DNA from: Bacillus kwashiorkori
GTDB lineage: Bacteria; Bacillota; Bacilli; Bacillales; Caldibacillaceae
Reading direction: 5' to 3'
Length of the DNA stretch: 64,000 bases
Assembly (NCBI RefSeq): GCF_001375515.1
Contig: NZ_CTDX01000001.1
Span: 1 to 64,000, forward strand
A program made the position numbers and the translations under genes. Each line of letters starts with the position of its first letter. Position 1 is the stretch's first letter. The notes below the pieces were generated by a model. The model had not been told where the DNA came from. It worked only from the letters and a program-made list of their open reading frames with translations, and did not search any database. This document shows, in pieces, positions 11,131 through 19,979 of the stretch.

Positions 11131-11396
11131 AAGCAATGACGAGGATAAGTAAAAAATGACGCTTTGATAGAGAGGATTACCTGAGGCTGAAAGTAATCTA
11201 AAGCCAATCGTTTTTGAAATGCACCTCTGAGTCTCGTATGGAAAGACAGACTATTTCTGTCAAGTACATACAGCGGTAGAATCCGTTATCTTTTTATTAG
11301 AGTTGGAGGTCAAAAATGAATCTTATTTTTGGCTCTCAAACAGAGTGGAACCGCGTGAAAACGTCTCTGTCAAATATGACAGAGATGTTTTTTTTA
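11131..11396 (+). promoter_or_regulatory. T-box leader (cysteine) of cysE-cysS
   Basis: This is a T-box riboswitch sensing uncharged tRNA. It opens with the typical GACGAGGATAAGTA start. The T-box core AGAGTGGAACCGCG is at 11342-11355 and can pair into an antiterminator. The competing terminator is a 12-bp stem (11361-11372 with 11377-11388) plus T-run. The likely specifier is TGC (Cys) at 11220-11222, on the 3' side of stem I just before ACCTCT, which pairs with AGAGAGG upstream. This predicts induction of cysES when tRNA-Cys is uncharged. Confidence 0.93.
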
Positions 11397-11443
11397 GGTA
11401 AAATGAGAAAGTTTCTTTTCAATTCATTGAAGAGGGTGAGGAA

Positions 11444-12103
11444 ATGTTTAAGCGGATGAAAGAGGATATTGAAGTTGTCTTTGAACAGGATCCTGCTGCA
11501 AGAAACTATATAGAAGTGATCTTGACATATTCAGGCCTTCATGCGATCTGGAGTCATCGTGTTGCCCATTGGTTTTATAAACGGAAATTTTACTTCATTG
11601 CAAGAGTAATATCCCAAATAAACCGATTTTTTACAGGTATTGAAATTCATCCAGGGGCAAAAATTGGCAGGCGCTTTTTTATTGACCACGGTATGGGTGT
11701 AGTAATTGGAGAAACATGTGAAATCGGTGACAATGTAACAATCTTTCAAGGAGTCACACTAGGTGGAACAGGAAAAGAAAAAGGGAAGCGGCACCCAACA
11801 ATAAAGGATAATGTTCTCGTTGCTACTGGGGCAAAAGTACTCGGCTCCATTGTTGTAGGAGAGAATTCTAAAATTGGGGCTGGGTCGGTCGTGTTAAAGG
11901 ATGTTCCACCGAATTCCACTGTCGTAGGTATTCCAGGGAGAGTAGTTGTCCAAAATGGTGTGAAAGTTAGACGAGACTTGAACCATACAGATCTACCTGA
12001 CCCGGTATCCGATCTTTGTAAATCTTTGCAAGCACAAATTAATGAACTGAAGCGGGAAATAGAAGAATTAAAAAGCGAAAGGAGATTAAATGATGACAAT
12101 TAA
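11444..12103 (+). CDS. cysE: serine O-acetyltransferase CysE
   Basis: CysE makes O-acetylserine from serine and acetyl-CoA, the first step of cysteine synthesis. The N-terminal helical region contains the [14 protein letters not shown] segment. The C-terminal left-handed beta-helix of hexapeptide repeats holds the active-site stretch [12 protein letters not shown] and the [14 protein letters not shown] loop. The 219-residue length is typical of the Gram-positive form. It sits behind a Cys T-box and overlaps cysS by about 11-14 nt, so supply of cysteine and its charging are co-regulated. Confidence 0.97.
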   Translation: MFKRMKEDIEVVFEQDPAARNYIEVILTYSGLHAIWSHRVAHWFYKRKFYFIARVISQINRFFTGIEIHPGAKIGRRFFIDHGMGVVIGETCEIGDNVTIFQGVTLGGTGKEKGKRHPTIKDNVLVATGAKVLGSIVVGENSKIGAGSVVLKDVPPNSTVVGIPGRVVVQNGVKVRRDLNHTDLPDPVSDLCKSLQAQINELKREIEELKSERRLNDDN

Positions 12104-13490
12104 AATTTATAATACATTAACACAGAAAAAAGAAGCTTTTAAGCCAATAGAAAATGGCAAAGTGAAAATGTATGTATGTGGTCCGACTGTCTATAACTAT
12201 ATTCATATTGGTAATGGCCGTCCTCCTGTCGTATTTGATACAGTTCGTCGCTATTTGGAATATCGTGGATATGAGGTCAATTATGTATCTAATTTTACTG
12301 ATGTTGATGATAAATTAATCAGGGCTGCCAAACAACTTGATTCGGACGTTCCTACGATTGCCGAACGTTTTATTGAAGCCTATTTTGAAGATATTTCCGC
12401 TTTAGGATGCAAAACTGCGACCGTTCATCCACGAGTGACGGAGCATATTGACATTATTATTGAGTTTATTCAAGGGTTAATAAATAAAGGATATGCCTAT
12501 GAATCTGGTGGGGATGTATATTTTCGCACTCGAAAATTTCAAGAATATGGTAAATTATCACAGCAATCTATTGATGAGCTAAGAATCGGCACACGGATAG
12601 AAGTTGGTGAGAAAAAACAAGATCCTCTTGATTTCGTTTTATGGAAGGCAGCAAAGCCAGGAGAAATTTATTGGGAAAGTCCTTGGGGTCATGGCCGCCC
12701 TGGTTGGCATATTGAATGTTCAGCAATGGCGCAAAAATATTTAGGGGAAACAATTGATATTCATGCTGGGGGCCAAGATTTAGCATTTCCACATCATGAA
12801 AACGAAATTGCTCAATCAGAAAGCCTAACAGGAAAACCATTCGCAAATTATTGGATGCATAATGGGTACATTAATATAAATAATGAAAAAATGTCAAAGT
12901 CACAAGGAAATTTTGTTCTTGTCCATGACATAATAAAAGTACATGATCCTGAAGTGTTACGTTTTTTCATTCTATCCGTTCACTACCGACATCCAATTAA
13001 CTATAGTGAAGAGTTGTTAGAAAATGCTAAGTCTAGTCTGGAACGATTGAAAACAGCTTATAAAAATTTACAACATCGTCTAAATGTGAGTACGAATTTA
13101 ACGGATGATGACAGTTACTGGATAGAGCAAGTTGAATCATACCGTAATCAATTTATAGAGGAAATGGATGATGATTTTAATACTGCCAATGGGATATCTG
13201 TCCTCTTTGAATTAGCAAAGACAGCAAATATATACTTAATGGAAAAAACAACATCCGAACAAGTAATTAATCATTTCCTGCGATTATTTGAAGAAACTTT
13301 TCATGTTTTAGGTTTAAAATTAGAAGAAGAACAATTATTGGATGAAGAGATTGAAGACCTAATTAAACAACGATATGAAGCAAGAAAAAATCGTGATTTC
13401 CAAAAAGCGGATGAAATACGCGAACATTTAAAAAGCTTAAATATTATATTAGAGGATACTCCACAAGGTACAAGATGGAAAAGAGGTTAG
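12093..13490 (+). CDS. cysS: cysteinyl-tRNA synthetase
   Basis: CysS charges tRNA-Cys. This class I enzyme of 465 residues has the zinc-site start [16 protein letters not shown] containing the HIGH-type box, the [10 protein letters not shown] zinc ligand region, and KMSKSQGNF near residue 266. Two tandem ATGs are possible; I prefer the second because GGAG is 8 nt upstream of it and Bacillus CysS begins MTI. It overlaps the end of cysE and is followed 3 bp later by mrnC. Confidence 0.96.
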   Translation: MTIKIYNTLTQKKEAFKPIENGKVKMYVCGPTVYNYIHIGNGRPPVVFDTVRRYLEYRGYEVNYVSNFTDVDDKLIRAAKQLDSDVPTIAERFIEAYFEDISALGCKTATVHPRVTEHIDIIIEFIQGLINKGYAYESGGDVYFRTRKFQEYGKLSQQSIDELRIGTRIEVGEKKQDPLDFVLWKAAKPGEIYWESPWGHGRPGWHIECSAMAQKYLGETIDIHAGGQDLAFPHHENEIAQSESLTGKPFANYWMHNGYININNEKMSKSQGNFVLVHDIIKVHDPEVLRFFILSVHYRHPINYSEELLENAKSSLERLKTAYKNLQHRLNVSTNLTDDDSYWIEQVESYRNQFIEEMDDDFNTANGISVLFELAKTANIYLMEKTTSEQVINHFLRLFEETFHVLGLKLEEEQLLDEEIEDLIKQRYEARKNRDFQKADEIREHLKSLNIILEDTPQGTRWKRG

Positions 13491-13493
13491 ACA

Positions 13494-13916
13494 ATGTTTT
13501 TACTAGAGCAATCAGTCGATGCAAAAAATTTAAATAGTCTTGCTCTGGCTTATATAGGTGATGCTATTTATGAGGTGTATATCCGGCGTCACCTTCTTAT
13601 GAAAGGTTATGTAAAACCAAACTTGTTACAAAAGGCATCTATACAATACGTTTCTGCAAAGGCTCAAAGTCTTGTAATGCATTCTTTTCTCGATAATGCC
13701 TTATTAACAGAGGAAGAAGCGGCTGTTGTTCGTAGAGGAAGAAATGCCAAAAGCCACACAGTACCTAAAAATACAGATGTGCAAACGTATCGTTATGGAA
13801 CTGCATTTGAAGCTTTAATTGGTTACCACTATTTAAGTATGAATTTTGCTCGATTAGAAGAAATAATTTCTCAAGCTATTTCAATAATAGAAACAGGATT
13901 AGGAGAGGAGGCTTAA
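13494..13916 (+). CDS. mrnC: Mini-RNase III
   Basis: Mini-III is an RNase III-like enzyme without a dsRNA-binding domain that matures 23S rRNA ends in Bacillus. The 140-residue protein shows the RNase III signature as [17 protein letters not shown] (acidic D in GDAIYE) and a second acidic helix [11 protein letters not shown]. It starts 3 bp after the cysS stop and ends 1 bp before rlmB, so it is clearly co-transcribed with them. Confidence 0.95.
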   Translation: MFLLEQSVDAKNLNSLALAYIGDAIYEVYIRRHLLMKGYVKPNLLQKASIQYVSAKAQSLVMHSFLDNALLTEEEAAVVRRGRNAKSHTVPKNTDVQTYRYGTAFEALIGYHYLSMNFARLEEIISQAISIIETGLGEEA

Positions 13917-13917
13917 A

Positions 13918-14661
13918 ATGGAGGATATTATTGCTGGTAAAAACCCAGTATTAGAAGCAATGAAATCAAATCGTGAAATCAATAAAATATGGATAAGCGA
14001 AGGATCGCAAAAAGGTTCGATGCAATCTATCATAAATAGTGCAAAAGAAAAAAATATTATTGTTCAATTTGTGCCGAGAAAAAAAATTGATGAACTTGCG
14101 AATGGAGTGAACCATCAAGGGGTATGTGCTCAAGTTGCTGCTTATAAATATTATGAGCTGGACGATTTGTTTAAAAAGGCTGAGTCTGCAAATGAGACAC
14201 CATTTTTTCTTATTCTAGATGAGTTGGAAGACCCACATAATTTAGGATCTATTATGAGAACAGCTGATGCATGTGGGGTTCATGGTATTATTATCCCGAA
14301 ACGTCGTTCTGTTGGATTAACGACTACTGTTGCAAAAGCATCAACAGGTGCTATTGAGCATATACCAGTTGTGAAAGTAACAAATATTGCAAGAACAATG
14401 GACGAATTGAAAGAGAAAGGAATTTGGATAGTTGGTACGGATGCATCTGCTAAGATAGATTATCGAAAAATGGATGGACAACTTCCCATTGCACTTGTCA
14501 TTGGAAGTGAGGGTAAAGGAATAGGTCGTTTAAATAAACAAAAATGTGACTTTTTAATTCACTTACCTATGAGAGGCCATGTTACTTCTCTTAATGCATC
14601 TGTTGCTGCCGCTCTCCTAATGTATGAAGTATATCGACATCGAAATCCAATTGGAGAGTAG
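13918..14661 (+). CDS. rlmB: 23S rRNA 2'-O-methyltransferase RlmB family
   Basis: This is a SpoU-family SPOUT methyltransferase that likely modifies the 2'-O of a guanosine in 23S rRNA. An N-terminal substrate-binding domain (about 1-80, start IIAGKNPVLEAM) precedes the knot: LDELEDPHNLGSIMRTADA (motif 1), VIGSEGKGIG (motif 2) and LNASVAAALLMYE (motif 3). The length of 247 is normal. Its ribosome-binding site GGAGAGGAGG lies inside the mrnC 3' end. Methyl donor is S-adenosylmethionine. Confidence 0.94.
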   Translation: MEDIIAGKNPVLEAMKSNREINKIWISEGSQKGSMQSIINSAKEKNIIVQFVPRKKIDELANGVNHQGVCAQVAAYKYYELDDLFKKAESANETPFFLILDELEDPHNLGSIMRTADACGVHGIIIPKRRSVGLTTTVAKASTGAIEHIPVVKVTNIARTMDELKEKGIWIVGTDASAKIDYRKMDGQLPIALVIGSEGKGIGRLNKQKCDFLIHLPMRGHVTSLNASVAAALLMYEVYRHRNPIGE

Positions 14662-14662
14662 T

Positions 14663-15169
14663 ATGGACATTTTATTAGTAGATGGATATAACATCATAGG
14701 TGCATGGCCAGAGTTAAGGGAGTTAAAACAGAAAGAATTAAGTGCTGCAAGAGATCGATTAATCGAGCTTCTTGCAGACTATCAAGGTTATACAGGTGTA
14801 AAAGTCATCGTTGTATTTGATGCATATTATACACAAGGTACGGAACAAAAATATAAGAAATACAACATAAAAGTCATCTATACGAAAGAAAAAGAAACGG
14901 CAGATGAAAAAATTGAAAAACTGGCTAGTGAATTAAAAAATAGAAAAACAAAAATATATGTAGCTACATCAGATTATACGGAGCAACGGGTGATTTTTGG
15001 ACAAGGTGCTTTTAGAAAATCAGCAAGAGAATTATATGATGAAATTCAAACAATTGAAAAGAAAATTAATTCCAATTTAAAAATTATACAAGAAAAACGG
15101 CCTGCTGCAAAAATTCAATTACCGAAGGAAGTTGCTGAACTTTTTGAAAAATGGCGCAGAGGCGAGTAG
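14663..15169 (+). CDS. rae1: Rae1/YacP, ribosome-associated endoribonuclease
   Basis: Rae1 is a NYN/PIN-like RNase that cleaves mRNA in the ribosomal A site in B. subtilis. The 168-residue protein starts MDILLVDGYNIIGAWP, where the first acidic residue of the NYN active site sits; further acidic residues lie in VVFDAYYT and ETADEKIE. I start at the ATG preceded by GGAGAG; an upstream in-frame ATG inside rlmB lacks a ribosome-binding site. It begins 1 bp after the rlmB stop. Confidence 0.93.
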   Translation: MDILLVDGYNIIGAWPELRELKQKELSAARDRLIELLADYQGYTGVKVIVVFDAYYTQGTEQKYKKYNIKVIYTKEKETADEKIEKLASELKNRKTKIYVATSDYTEQRVIFGQGAFRKSARELYDEIQTIEKKINSNLKIIQEKRPAAKIQLPKEVAELFEKWRRGE

Positions 15170-15175
15170 TCCATA

Positions 15176-15205
15176 TTGACGCTACGAAAAATGCTACTGT
15201 ATAAT
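15176..15205 (+). promoter_or_regulatory. sigma-A promoter of sigH
   Basis: TTGACG (15176-15181), an 18-nt spacer and TATAAT (15200-15205) form a near-consensus promoter directly behind rae1. Because it falls inside an open frame continuous with sigH, it argues that the true sigH start is downstream. In B. subtilis spo0H is transcribed from its own sigma-A promoter repressed by AbrB. Confidence 0.8.
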
Positions 15206-15241
15206 AGCTTTAACAACGTTGAGTTTGTCGGGGTGAGTTAC

Positions 15242-15892
15242 TTGGAGAGCGAACTGAAGAATCGGGTAAAAAAATACTCAGAAATGGCAGATGAACAAAT
15301 TGTTGAATTAGTCCATAAAGGTGAAAGTGGAGCCCTAGACTACTTAATTCATAAGTATAGACAATTTGTACGTGCAAAAGCGCGTTCTTATTTTTTAATT
15401 GGTGCTGATCGAGAAGATATTGTTCAAGAGGGAATGATCGGGTTATTTAAAGCGGTAAGAGATTTTAAAGATGACAAATTAACTTCTTTCAAAGCATTCG
15501 CAGAGTTATGTATTACTAGGCAAATAATTACTGCTATTAAAACTGCTACTCGTCAAAAACATATTCCACTTAATTCTTATGTCTCATTGGACAAGCCTGT
15601 GTATGATGAAGAATCCGATCGAACACTGATGGATATGATTTCTGGACCGAAACTACTAGATCCCGAAGAACTGATTATTAACCAAGAAGAGTTTGATAAT
15701 ATAGAAGTAAAAATGTATGAACTGTTAAGCGATTTAGAGCGGAAGGTACTCACCTTATACCTTGATGGTCAATCGTACCAAGAAATATCGGAAGAATTAA
15801 ATCGCCATGTCAAGTCTATAGATAATGCGTTACAAAGAGTAAAAAGAAAGCTTGAAAGATATTTAGAATCGCGAGAAACAACAAAAAACTAA
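15242..15892 (+). CDS. sigH: SigH, post-exponential/sporulation sigma factor
   Basis: SigH directs transcription of early sporulation and competence genes with core RNA polymerase. Region 2 (DYLIHKYRQFVRAKARSYFLIGADREDIVQEG) and the region 4 HTH (LDGQSYQEISEELNRHVKSIDNALQRVKRKLE) are nearly identical to B. subtilis. I choose the TTG 5-6 nt after GGGGTGAG, giving 216 residues (B. subtilis 218); a GTG at 15233 is in frame but has no good ribosome-binding site. A TTG at 15176 is the -35 box of the promoter. Presence of sigH supports a sporulating lineage. Confidence 0.95.
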   Translation: MESELKNRVKKYSEMADEQIVELVHKGESGALDYLIHKYRQFVRAKARSYFLIGADREDIVQEGMIGLFKAVRDFKDDKLTSFKAFAELCITRQIITAIKTATRQKHIPLNSYVSLDKPVYDEESDRTLMDMISGPKLLDPEELIINQEEFDNIEVKMYELLSDLERKVLTLYLDGQSYQEISEELNRHVKSIDNALQRVKRKLERYLESRETTKN

Positions 15893-15933
15893 CTATTTTT
15901 CAGCTAATCATACGCTTTGCCAAAAAAGAACAA

Positions 15934-15962
15934 TTGACATAATAGCAAAATACATGTACCTT
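15934..15962 (+). promoter_or_regulatory. possible promoter of rpmG-secE
   Basis: A perfect TTGACA (15934-15939) is followed 17 nt later by TACCTT (15957-15962), a poor -10 box. It is the only -35-like signal in the 133-bp sigH-rpmG gap. Confidence 0.35.
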
Positions 15963-16025
15963 TGATGATAGATAAACAAAAATAGACAAAAAATGATTAA
16001 TATTTAATAATAAGGTGTTGATACG

Positions 16026-16169
16026 ATGTCCAAATCCATCGTTATGGCATGTTCACAATGTGGCAGTAGAAACTATAAAACAGCGCAAAAGAAGGAAGCA
16101 GCTGAAAGGTTGCAATTAAATAAATATTGTCCGAAGTGTCAAACACATACGACACATCGACAAGAGTAA
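16026..16169 (+). CDS. rpmG: 50S ribosomal protein L33
   Basis: L33 is a small zinc-ribbon protein of the large subunit. The 47-residue frame has the two CxxC pairs (C9/C12 and C35/C38), so this is the zinc-binding (C+) form. AAGGTG lies upstream of the ATG. As in B. subtilis, an rpmG copy stands between sigH and secE. Whether a zinc-free paralogue exists elsewhere cannot be seen here. Confidence 0.93.
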   Translation: MSKSIVMACSQCGSRNYKTAQKKEAAERLQLNKYCPKCQTHTTHRQE

Positions 16170-16279
16170 CCTTGTTAAGAATATTGATACCGTTTCCTTT
16201 CAAATATAGAAGTAATGTACTCATTTAATAAATAGTGCTAAGTCGTAACAAAATTTTTCAAACAGTTTGGAGGTTTACT

Positions 16280-16459
16280 ATGCAAAGTATCGTAAAGTTT
16301 TTTCATAACGTTGGATTAGAGATGAGAAAAGTAAGTTGGCCGCGGCGAAAAGAGTTAACAAAATATACTATTACAGTTGTGTCCACAGTAGTCTTTTTTA
16401 TCATTTTCTTTACTTTAGTTGATTTAGGTATCACTCAACTTATTGAATTAATTCCTTAA
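16280..16459 (+). CDS. secE: SecE, preprotein translocase subunit
   Basis: SecE is the essential clamp around SecY in the plasma membrane. The 59-residue single-span Gram-positive form has the amphipathic helix with [13 protein letters not shown] near 14-26 and one membrane segment (about 28-53). I use the ATG with TTTGGAGG 6 nt upstream; an earlier in-frame TTG gives a spurious 15-residue extension. SecY is encoded in the spc operon in this same window. Confidence 0.95.
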   Translation: MQSIVKFFHNVGLEMRKVSWPRRKELTKYTITVVSTVVFFIIFFTLVDLGITQLIELIP

Positions 16460-16516
16460 AAAGTGTATAACAGTAATATCATTTGCTATAATGATAATAA
16501 ATTATACTAATTTTAC

Positions 16517-16538
16517 AAACCCGTTTAACGGGTTTTTT
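16517..16538 (+). terminator. hairpin terminator between secE and nusG
   Basis: AAACCCG (16517-16523) pairs with CGGGTTT (16529-16535) around TTTAA, followed by six Ts. secE and nusG are often one transcript, so this may be a partial terminator or attenuator. Confidence 0.75.
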
Positions 16539-16593
16539 AATTAGGTTATTTTTTTAATCTAAGCTAAGGAGGGAAGGACATTAGTCCCCTTTA

Positions 16594-17127
16594 ATGGAAA
16601 AAAATTGGTATGTTGTCCATACGTATTCAGGATATGAAAATAAAGTAAAGACTAATTTAGAAAAAAGAGTAGAATCAATGGGAATGCAAGATAAAATTTT
16701 TCGTGTTATTGTGCCTGAAGAAGAGGAAACCGATATAAAAAATGGTAAGAAAAAAGTTTTGAAGAAGAAGGTATTTCCTGGGTATGTGCTTGTCGAACTA
16801 ATTATGACAGACGATTCATGGTACGTAGTTAGAAATACACCAGGAGTTACTGGATTTGTAGGTTCTGCAGGATCTGGATCAAAGCCCACGCCACTATTGC
16901 CAGAAGAAGTTAGTAAAGTCCTCAAAAGAATGGGTATTGAAGAAAAACACATTGAAATTGATATCCAACTTGGCGAGGCTGTCAAGGTTAAAGAAGGTCC
17001 ATTTGCAAACTTTACTGGTTCGGTAGAGGAATTTGATAAAGATAAGGCAAAAGTTAAGGTACTTGTTAATATGTTTGGCCGGGAAACACCGGTAGAACTT
17101 GATCTTGCTCAAATTGAAAAAATATAG
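16594..17127 (+). CDS. nusG: NusG, transcription elongation/pausing factor
   Basis: NusG binds RNA polymerase and affects pausing, termination and ribosome coupling. The 177 residues comprise an NGN domain (about 4-110, start NWYVVHTYSGYENKV) and a C-terminal KOW domain (VKVKEGPFANFTGSVEEF). The ATG agrees with the Bacillus N-terminus MEKNWYVV. The only good ribosome-binding site, AAGGAGGG at 16565-16572, is about 21 nt upstream, farther than usual; a small GGAC/GTCC hairpin lies between. A TAG stops the frame just upstream, excluding a longer start. Confidence 0.95.
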   Translation: MEKNWYVVHTYSGYENKVKTNLEKRVESMGMQDKIFRVIVPEEEETDIKNGKKKVLKKKVFPGYVLVELIMTDDSWYVVRNTPGVTGFVGSAGSGSKPTPLLPEEVSKVLKRMGIEEKHIEIDIQLGEAVKVKEGPFANFTGSVEEFDKDKAKVKVLVNMFGRETPVELDLAQIEKI

Positions 17128-17243
17128 ATACAAAAAAACTTGAATTTTCAAGTGAAATTTGATAATATTTTTAGGTCAGTATGTCACCATTAAATGGGAC
17201 TAGACATTGTGTATATTTTTCTTTAAGATATATGTTGAATCGA

Positions 17244-17276
17244 GTGGGAGGAGTTGTTCAACTCCATATTAACCAC
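17244..17276 (+). promoter_or_regulatory. rplK leader, candidate L1-binding mimic
   Basis: GTGG (17244-17247) pairs with CCAC (17273-17276) around a perfect GGAGTTG/CAACTCC hairpin (17250-17256 with 17259-17265). The GTGGGAGG...ACCAC arrangement resembles the L1 stalk segment of 23S rRNA, the known basis for L1 autoregulation in other bacteria. That this site is functional here is inference. Confidence 0.55.
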
Positions 17277-17302
17277 ATCACGGACTTAAGGAGGTGTGTC
17301 TC

Positions 17303-17728
17303 GTGGCAAAAAAAGTTATTAAAGTCGTAAAACTACAAATTCCAGCAGGTAAAGCGAACCCTGCACCACCAGTAGGACCTGCATTAGGTCAAGCCGGTGT
17401 AAATATTATGGGATTCTGTAAAGAATTTAACGCACGCACAGCTGATCAAGCTGGGTTAATTATACCAGTAGAAATTACGGTTTTTGAAGACCGTTCCTTT
17501 ACTTTTATTACGAAAACACCACCAGCTGCAGTATTACTTAAAAAAGCAGCCGGTATTGAATCTGGTTCTGGTGAACCAAATCGTAATAAAGTAGCAACAG
17601 TTAAGCGTGATAAAGTACGCGAGATTGCTGAGACTAAAATGCCAGACCTTAATGCTGCAAGTGTAGAGGCAGCAATGGCGATGGTTGAAGGAACAGCGCG
17701 CAGTATGGGTATCGTTATTGAAGATTAA
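17303..17728 (+). CDS. rplK: 50S ribosomal protein L11
   Basis: L11 binds the GTPase-associated centre of 23S rRNA and takes part in factor binding and the stringent response. The 141-residue protein begins with the N-terminal [20 protein letters not shown] signature and carries the C-terminal RNA-binding domain with GTARSMGI. The GTG start has AAGGAGGTG 6 nt upstream; an earlier GTG overlaps that site and is rejected. It follows a structured leader and precedes rplA. Confidence 0.97.
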   Translation: MAKKVIKVVKLQIPAGKANPAPPVGPALGQAGVNIMGFCKEFNARTADQAGLIIPVEITVFEDRSFTFITKTPPAAVLLKKAAGIESGSGEPNRNKVATVKRDKVREIAETKMPDLNAASVEAAMAMVEGTARSMGIVIED

Positions 17729-17814
17729 TTGTTGTATGTAGGGTGAAGGAGGTTGTGGTTGTAGCGGATCTAGTACAAATAGTACTTTCGCTCATCATAT
17801 CACAACCTTTATTC

Positions 17815-17841
17815 GTGGGAGGTCCCAACCGTTAAAACCAC
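17815..17841 (+). promoter_or_regulatory. rplA leader, second candidate L1-binding mimic
   Basis: GTGGGAGG (17815-17822) and ACCAC (17837-17841) repeat the motif seen before rplK, just upstream of the rplA ribosome-binding site. The larger rplK-rplA gap also contains GGTTGTG/CACAACC arms (near 17753 and 17801). Likely autogenous control by L1; inference from resemblance to 23S rRNA. Confidence 0.55.
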
Positions 17842-17858
17842 AAATGAGGAGGATAATA

Positions 17859-18548
17859 ATGGCTAAAAGAGGAAAAAAATATGTTGAAGCAACAAAACTA
17901 ATCGACCGTTCAAAAGCTTATGATGCAAAAGAAGCAATTGAACTCGCCAAGAAAACTAGTTTTGTGAAATTTGACGCAACTGTGGAAGCTGCATTTCGTT
18001 TAGGCGTTGATCCTAAAAAAGCGGATCAAAACATTCGTGGAGCTGTCGTACTTCCAAATGGTACAGGTAAAGTTCAACGTGTTTTAGTATTTGCAAAAGG
18101 TGAAAAAGCAAAAGAAGCTGAAGCAGCTGGAGCAGATTATGTAGGTGATTCTGACTACATCAATAAAATCCAACAAGGTTGGTTCGATTTTGATGTAATT
18201 GTTGCAACACCTGACATGATGGGTGAAGTTGGTAAACTAGGTCGTGTATTAGGGCCTAAAGGTTTAATGCCAAACCCTAAGACTGGTACGGTAACATTTG
18301 ATGTAGATCGTGCTGTTAAAGAAATTAAAGCAGGTAAAGTAGAATATCGTGTAGATAAAGCTGGAATTATCCATGTTCCAATCGGTAAAGTGTCTTTCGA
18401 TACAGATAAACTTTTCGAAAACTTTGCTACTATTTATGATACACTATTAAAAGCAAAACCTGCAGCAGCTAAAGGAACTTACGTGAAAAATGTTGCTGTT
18501 AGCTCAACAATGGGTCCTGGTGTTAAAGTAGATCCAACTACTATTTAA
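17859..18548 (+). CDS. rplA: 50S ribosomal protein L1
   Basis: L1 forms the mobile stalk near the E site and is a translational repressor in many bacteria. The 229-residue protein has the two-domain L1 pattern, with [19 protein letters not shown] and [17 protein letters not shown] as hallmarks. I choose the ATG preceded by GAGGAGGATAAT; the upstream in-frame start would overlap that site. Candidate L1-binding structures precede both this gene and rplK. Confidence 0.97.
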   Translation: MAKRGKKYVEATKLIDRSKAYDAKEAIELAKKTSFVKFDATVEAAFRLGVDPKKADQNIRGAVVLPNGTGKVQRVLVFAKGEKAKEAEAAGADYVGDSDYINKIQQGWFDFDVIVATPDMMGEVGKLGRVLGPKGLMPNPKTGTVTFDVDRAVKEIKAGKVEYRVDKAGIIHVPIGKVSFDTDKLFENFATIYDTLLKAKPAAAKGTYVKNVAVSSTMGPGVKVDPTTI

Positions 18549-18561
18549 TAAAAATTACCAT

Positions 18562-18591
18562 TTGACAAACTAGAGATCAATTTGATATGAT
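18562..18591 (+). promoter_or_regulatory. promoter of rplJ-rplL
   Basis: A perfect TTGACA (18562-18567), 18-nt spacer and TATGAT (18586-18591) lie 14 bp after rplA and directly before the L10 leader. Confidence 0.8.
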
Positions 18592-18621
18592 TTAGTCTGT
18601 TAATTAAATAAAAAACATTTA

Positions 18622-18735
18622 TACCGTAGACAGTAGGTGCGACGAAGCTTAATTTCCTACCGAGGTAATCGAGCATAGATAACTTTTAACATTAACTATG
18701 TACCTCCTTGTCTACTTTAACAAGGAGGTTTTATT
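18622..18735 (+). promoter_or_regulatory. L10 leader with attenuator
   Basis: The ACCGTAGACAGTAGGTGCGA and TTAATTTCCTACCGAGG blocks are the conserved ribosomal L10 leader of Firmicutes, which binds the L10-L12 complex. A 10-bp stem (18702-18711 with 18720-18729) and short T-run form the attenuating terminator. Together they give feedback control of rplJ-rplL. Confidence 0.9.
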
Positions 18736-18787
18736 ATGGTTATGATCGGTATAGGTGTAAATATGCTTGGAAATAGGAGGTGCGAAA

Positions 18788-19288
18788 ATGAGTAGCGCTA
18801 TTGAACAAAAGAAACAAATGGTCGAAGAGATTGCTGAAAAATTCAAAGGCAGTGTCTCTACAGTTGTTGTGGACTACCGTGGATTAAACGTAGCTGAAGT
18901 GACAGAACTTCGGAAACAACTACGTGAAGCTGGAATTGAATTTAAAGTTTATAAAAACTCATTAACAAGAAGAGCAGTGGAAGCAGCTGAATTATCTGGA
19001 ATCACAGATGTTTTAACTGGCCCAAATGCTATTGCATTCAGTTCTGAAGATGTAGTGGCACCAGCGAAAATTTTAAATGATTTTGCAAAAAAACATGAAG
19101 CTTTAGAAATTAAAGCAGGTGTAATTGAAGGTAACGTTGCCTCTGTTGAAGAAATTAAAGCATTAGCTGAGCTACCTTCCAGAGAAGGACTTCTTTCTAT
19201 GTTGCTTAGTGTTCTTCAAGCTCCAATTCGTAACTTTGCTCTTGCAGCTAAAGCTGTTGCAGATCAAAAAGAAGAACAAAGTGCTTAA
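18788..19288 (+). CDS. rplJ: 50S ribosomal protein L10
   Basis: L10 anchors the L7/L12 dimers on the ribosomal stalk. It has 166 residues, with the N-terminal [21 protein letters not shown] block and a C-terminal helix for L7/L12. I use the ATG behind AGGAGGTG; an earlier in-frame start would lie before that site. It is regulated by the leader upstream and followed about 110 bp later by rplL. Confidence 0.97.
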   Translation: MSSAIEQKKQMVEEIAEKFKGSVSTVVVDYRGLNVAEVTELRKQLREAGIEFKVYKNSLTRRAVEAAELSGITDVLTGPNAIAFSSEDVVAPAKILNDFAKKHEALEIKAGVIEGNVASVEEIKALAELPSREGLLSMLLSVLQAPIRNFALAAKAVADQKEEQSA

Positions 19289-19397
19289 TCACACTTATTA
19301 GACGAACAGGATAATTACAGGGAAACGTCATTTTATATAATGAATAATTCAACTGTCTTCGCGACAAAACTTTACAAATAATTAGGAGGAAAAAATA

Positions 19398-19760
19398 ATG
19401 ACTAAAGAACAAATCATTGAAGCTGTTAAAAATATGACAGTTTTAGAATTAAATGAATTAGTTAAAGCAATTGAAGAAGAATTTGGTGTAACTGCTGCTG
19501 CACCAGTAGCTGTTGTTGGTGGAGCTGCTGCAGAAGCTGCAGAAGAACAAACAGAATTTGATGTTGTTCTAACAAATGCTGGAGCACAAAAAATCAAAGT
19601 TATTAAAGTTGTTCGTGAAATTACAGGTCTTGGTCTTAAAGAAGCAAAAGAACTTGTTGACAACACTCCAAAACCAGTTAAAGAAGGAGCTTCTAAAGAA
19701 GAAGCAGAAGAAATTAAAGCTAAACTTGAAGAAGTTGGCGCTGGTGTAGAAGTTAAATAA
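19398..19760 (+). CDS. rplL: 50S ribosomal protein L7/L12
   Basis: L7/L12 dimers recruit translation GTPases. The 120 residues show the N-terminal dimerisation domain, an Ala-rich hinge ([17 protein letters not shown]) and the C-terminal factor-binding domain with [29 protein letters not shown] lies 7-8 nt before the ATG. A strong terminator follows. Confidence 0.98.
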   Translation: MTKEQIIEAVKNMTVLELNELVKAIEEEFGVTAAAPVAVVGGAAAEAAEEQTEFDVVLTNAGAQKIKVIKVVREITGLGLKEAKELVDNTPKPVKEGASKEEAEEIKAKLEEVGAGVEVK

Positions 19761-19791
19761 TAAATTATCATTATTTAACTATCTTAAATTA

Positions 19792-19820
19792 AAAGCTCGC
19801 TTATATAGCGGGCTTTTTTT
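19792..19820 (+). terminator. terminator of rplJL
   Basis: AAAGCTCGC (19792-19800) pairs with GCGGGCTTT (19808-19816), one wobble, followed by Ts. It separates rplJL from the methyltransferase gene. Confidence 0.9.
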
Positions 19821-19979
19821 AAAAAGTGGTTGGAAACCGATTGGAAGTTTTCTGCTTTACGATCAACTGAATTAGAAATACTATCAAAATTACATAAGAT
19901 AAGATAATATTCTATAATTATTATTGCACCATTAGTTACCGTTGAATTGTTTGAATGATTTTTTTCGGAGGTGTAATAT

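Noticed and set aside
14624-14662. Upstream start for rae1 inside rlmB
   Set aside because: No ribosome-binding site; the added residues are out-of-frame rlmB sequence, and the family begins at MDILLVDGYN.
17294-17302. GTG start three codons upstream for rplK
   Set aside because: It overlaps the AAGGAGGTG ribosome-binding site itself.
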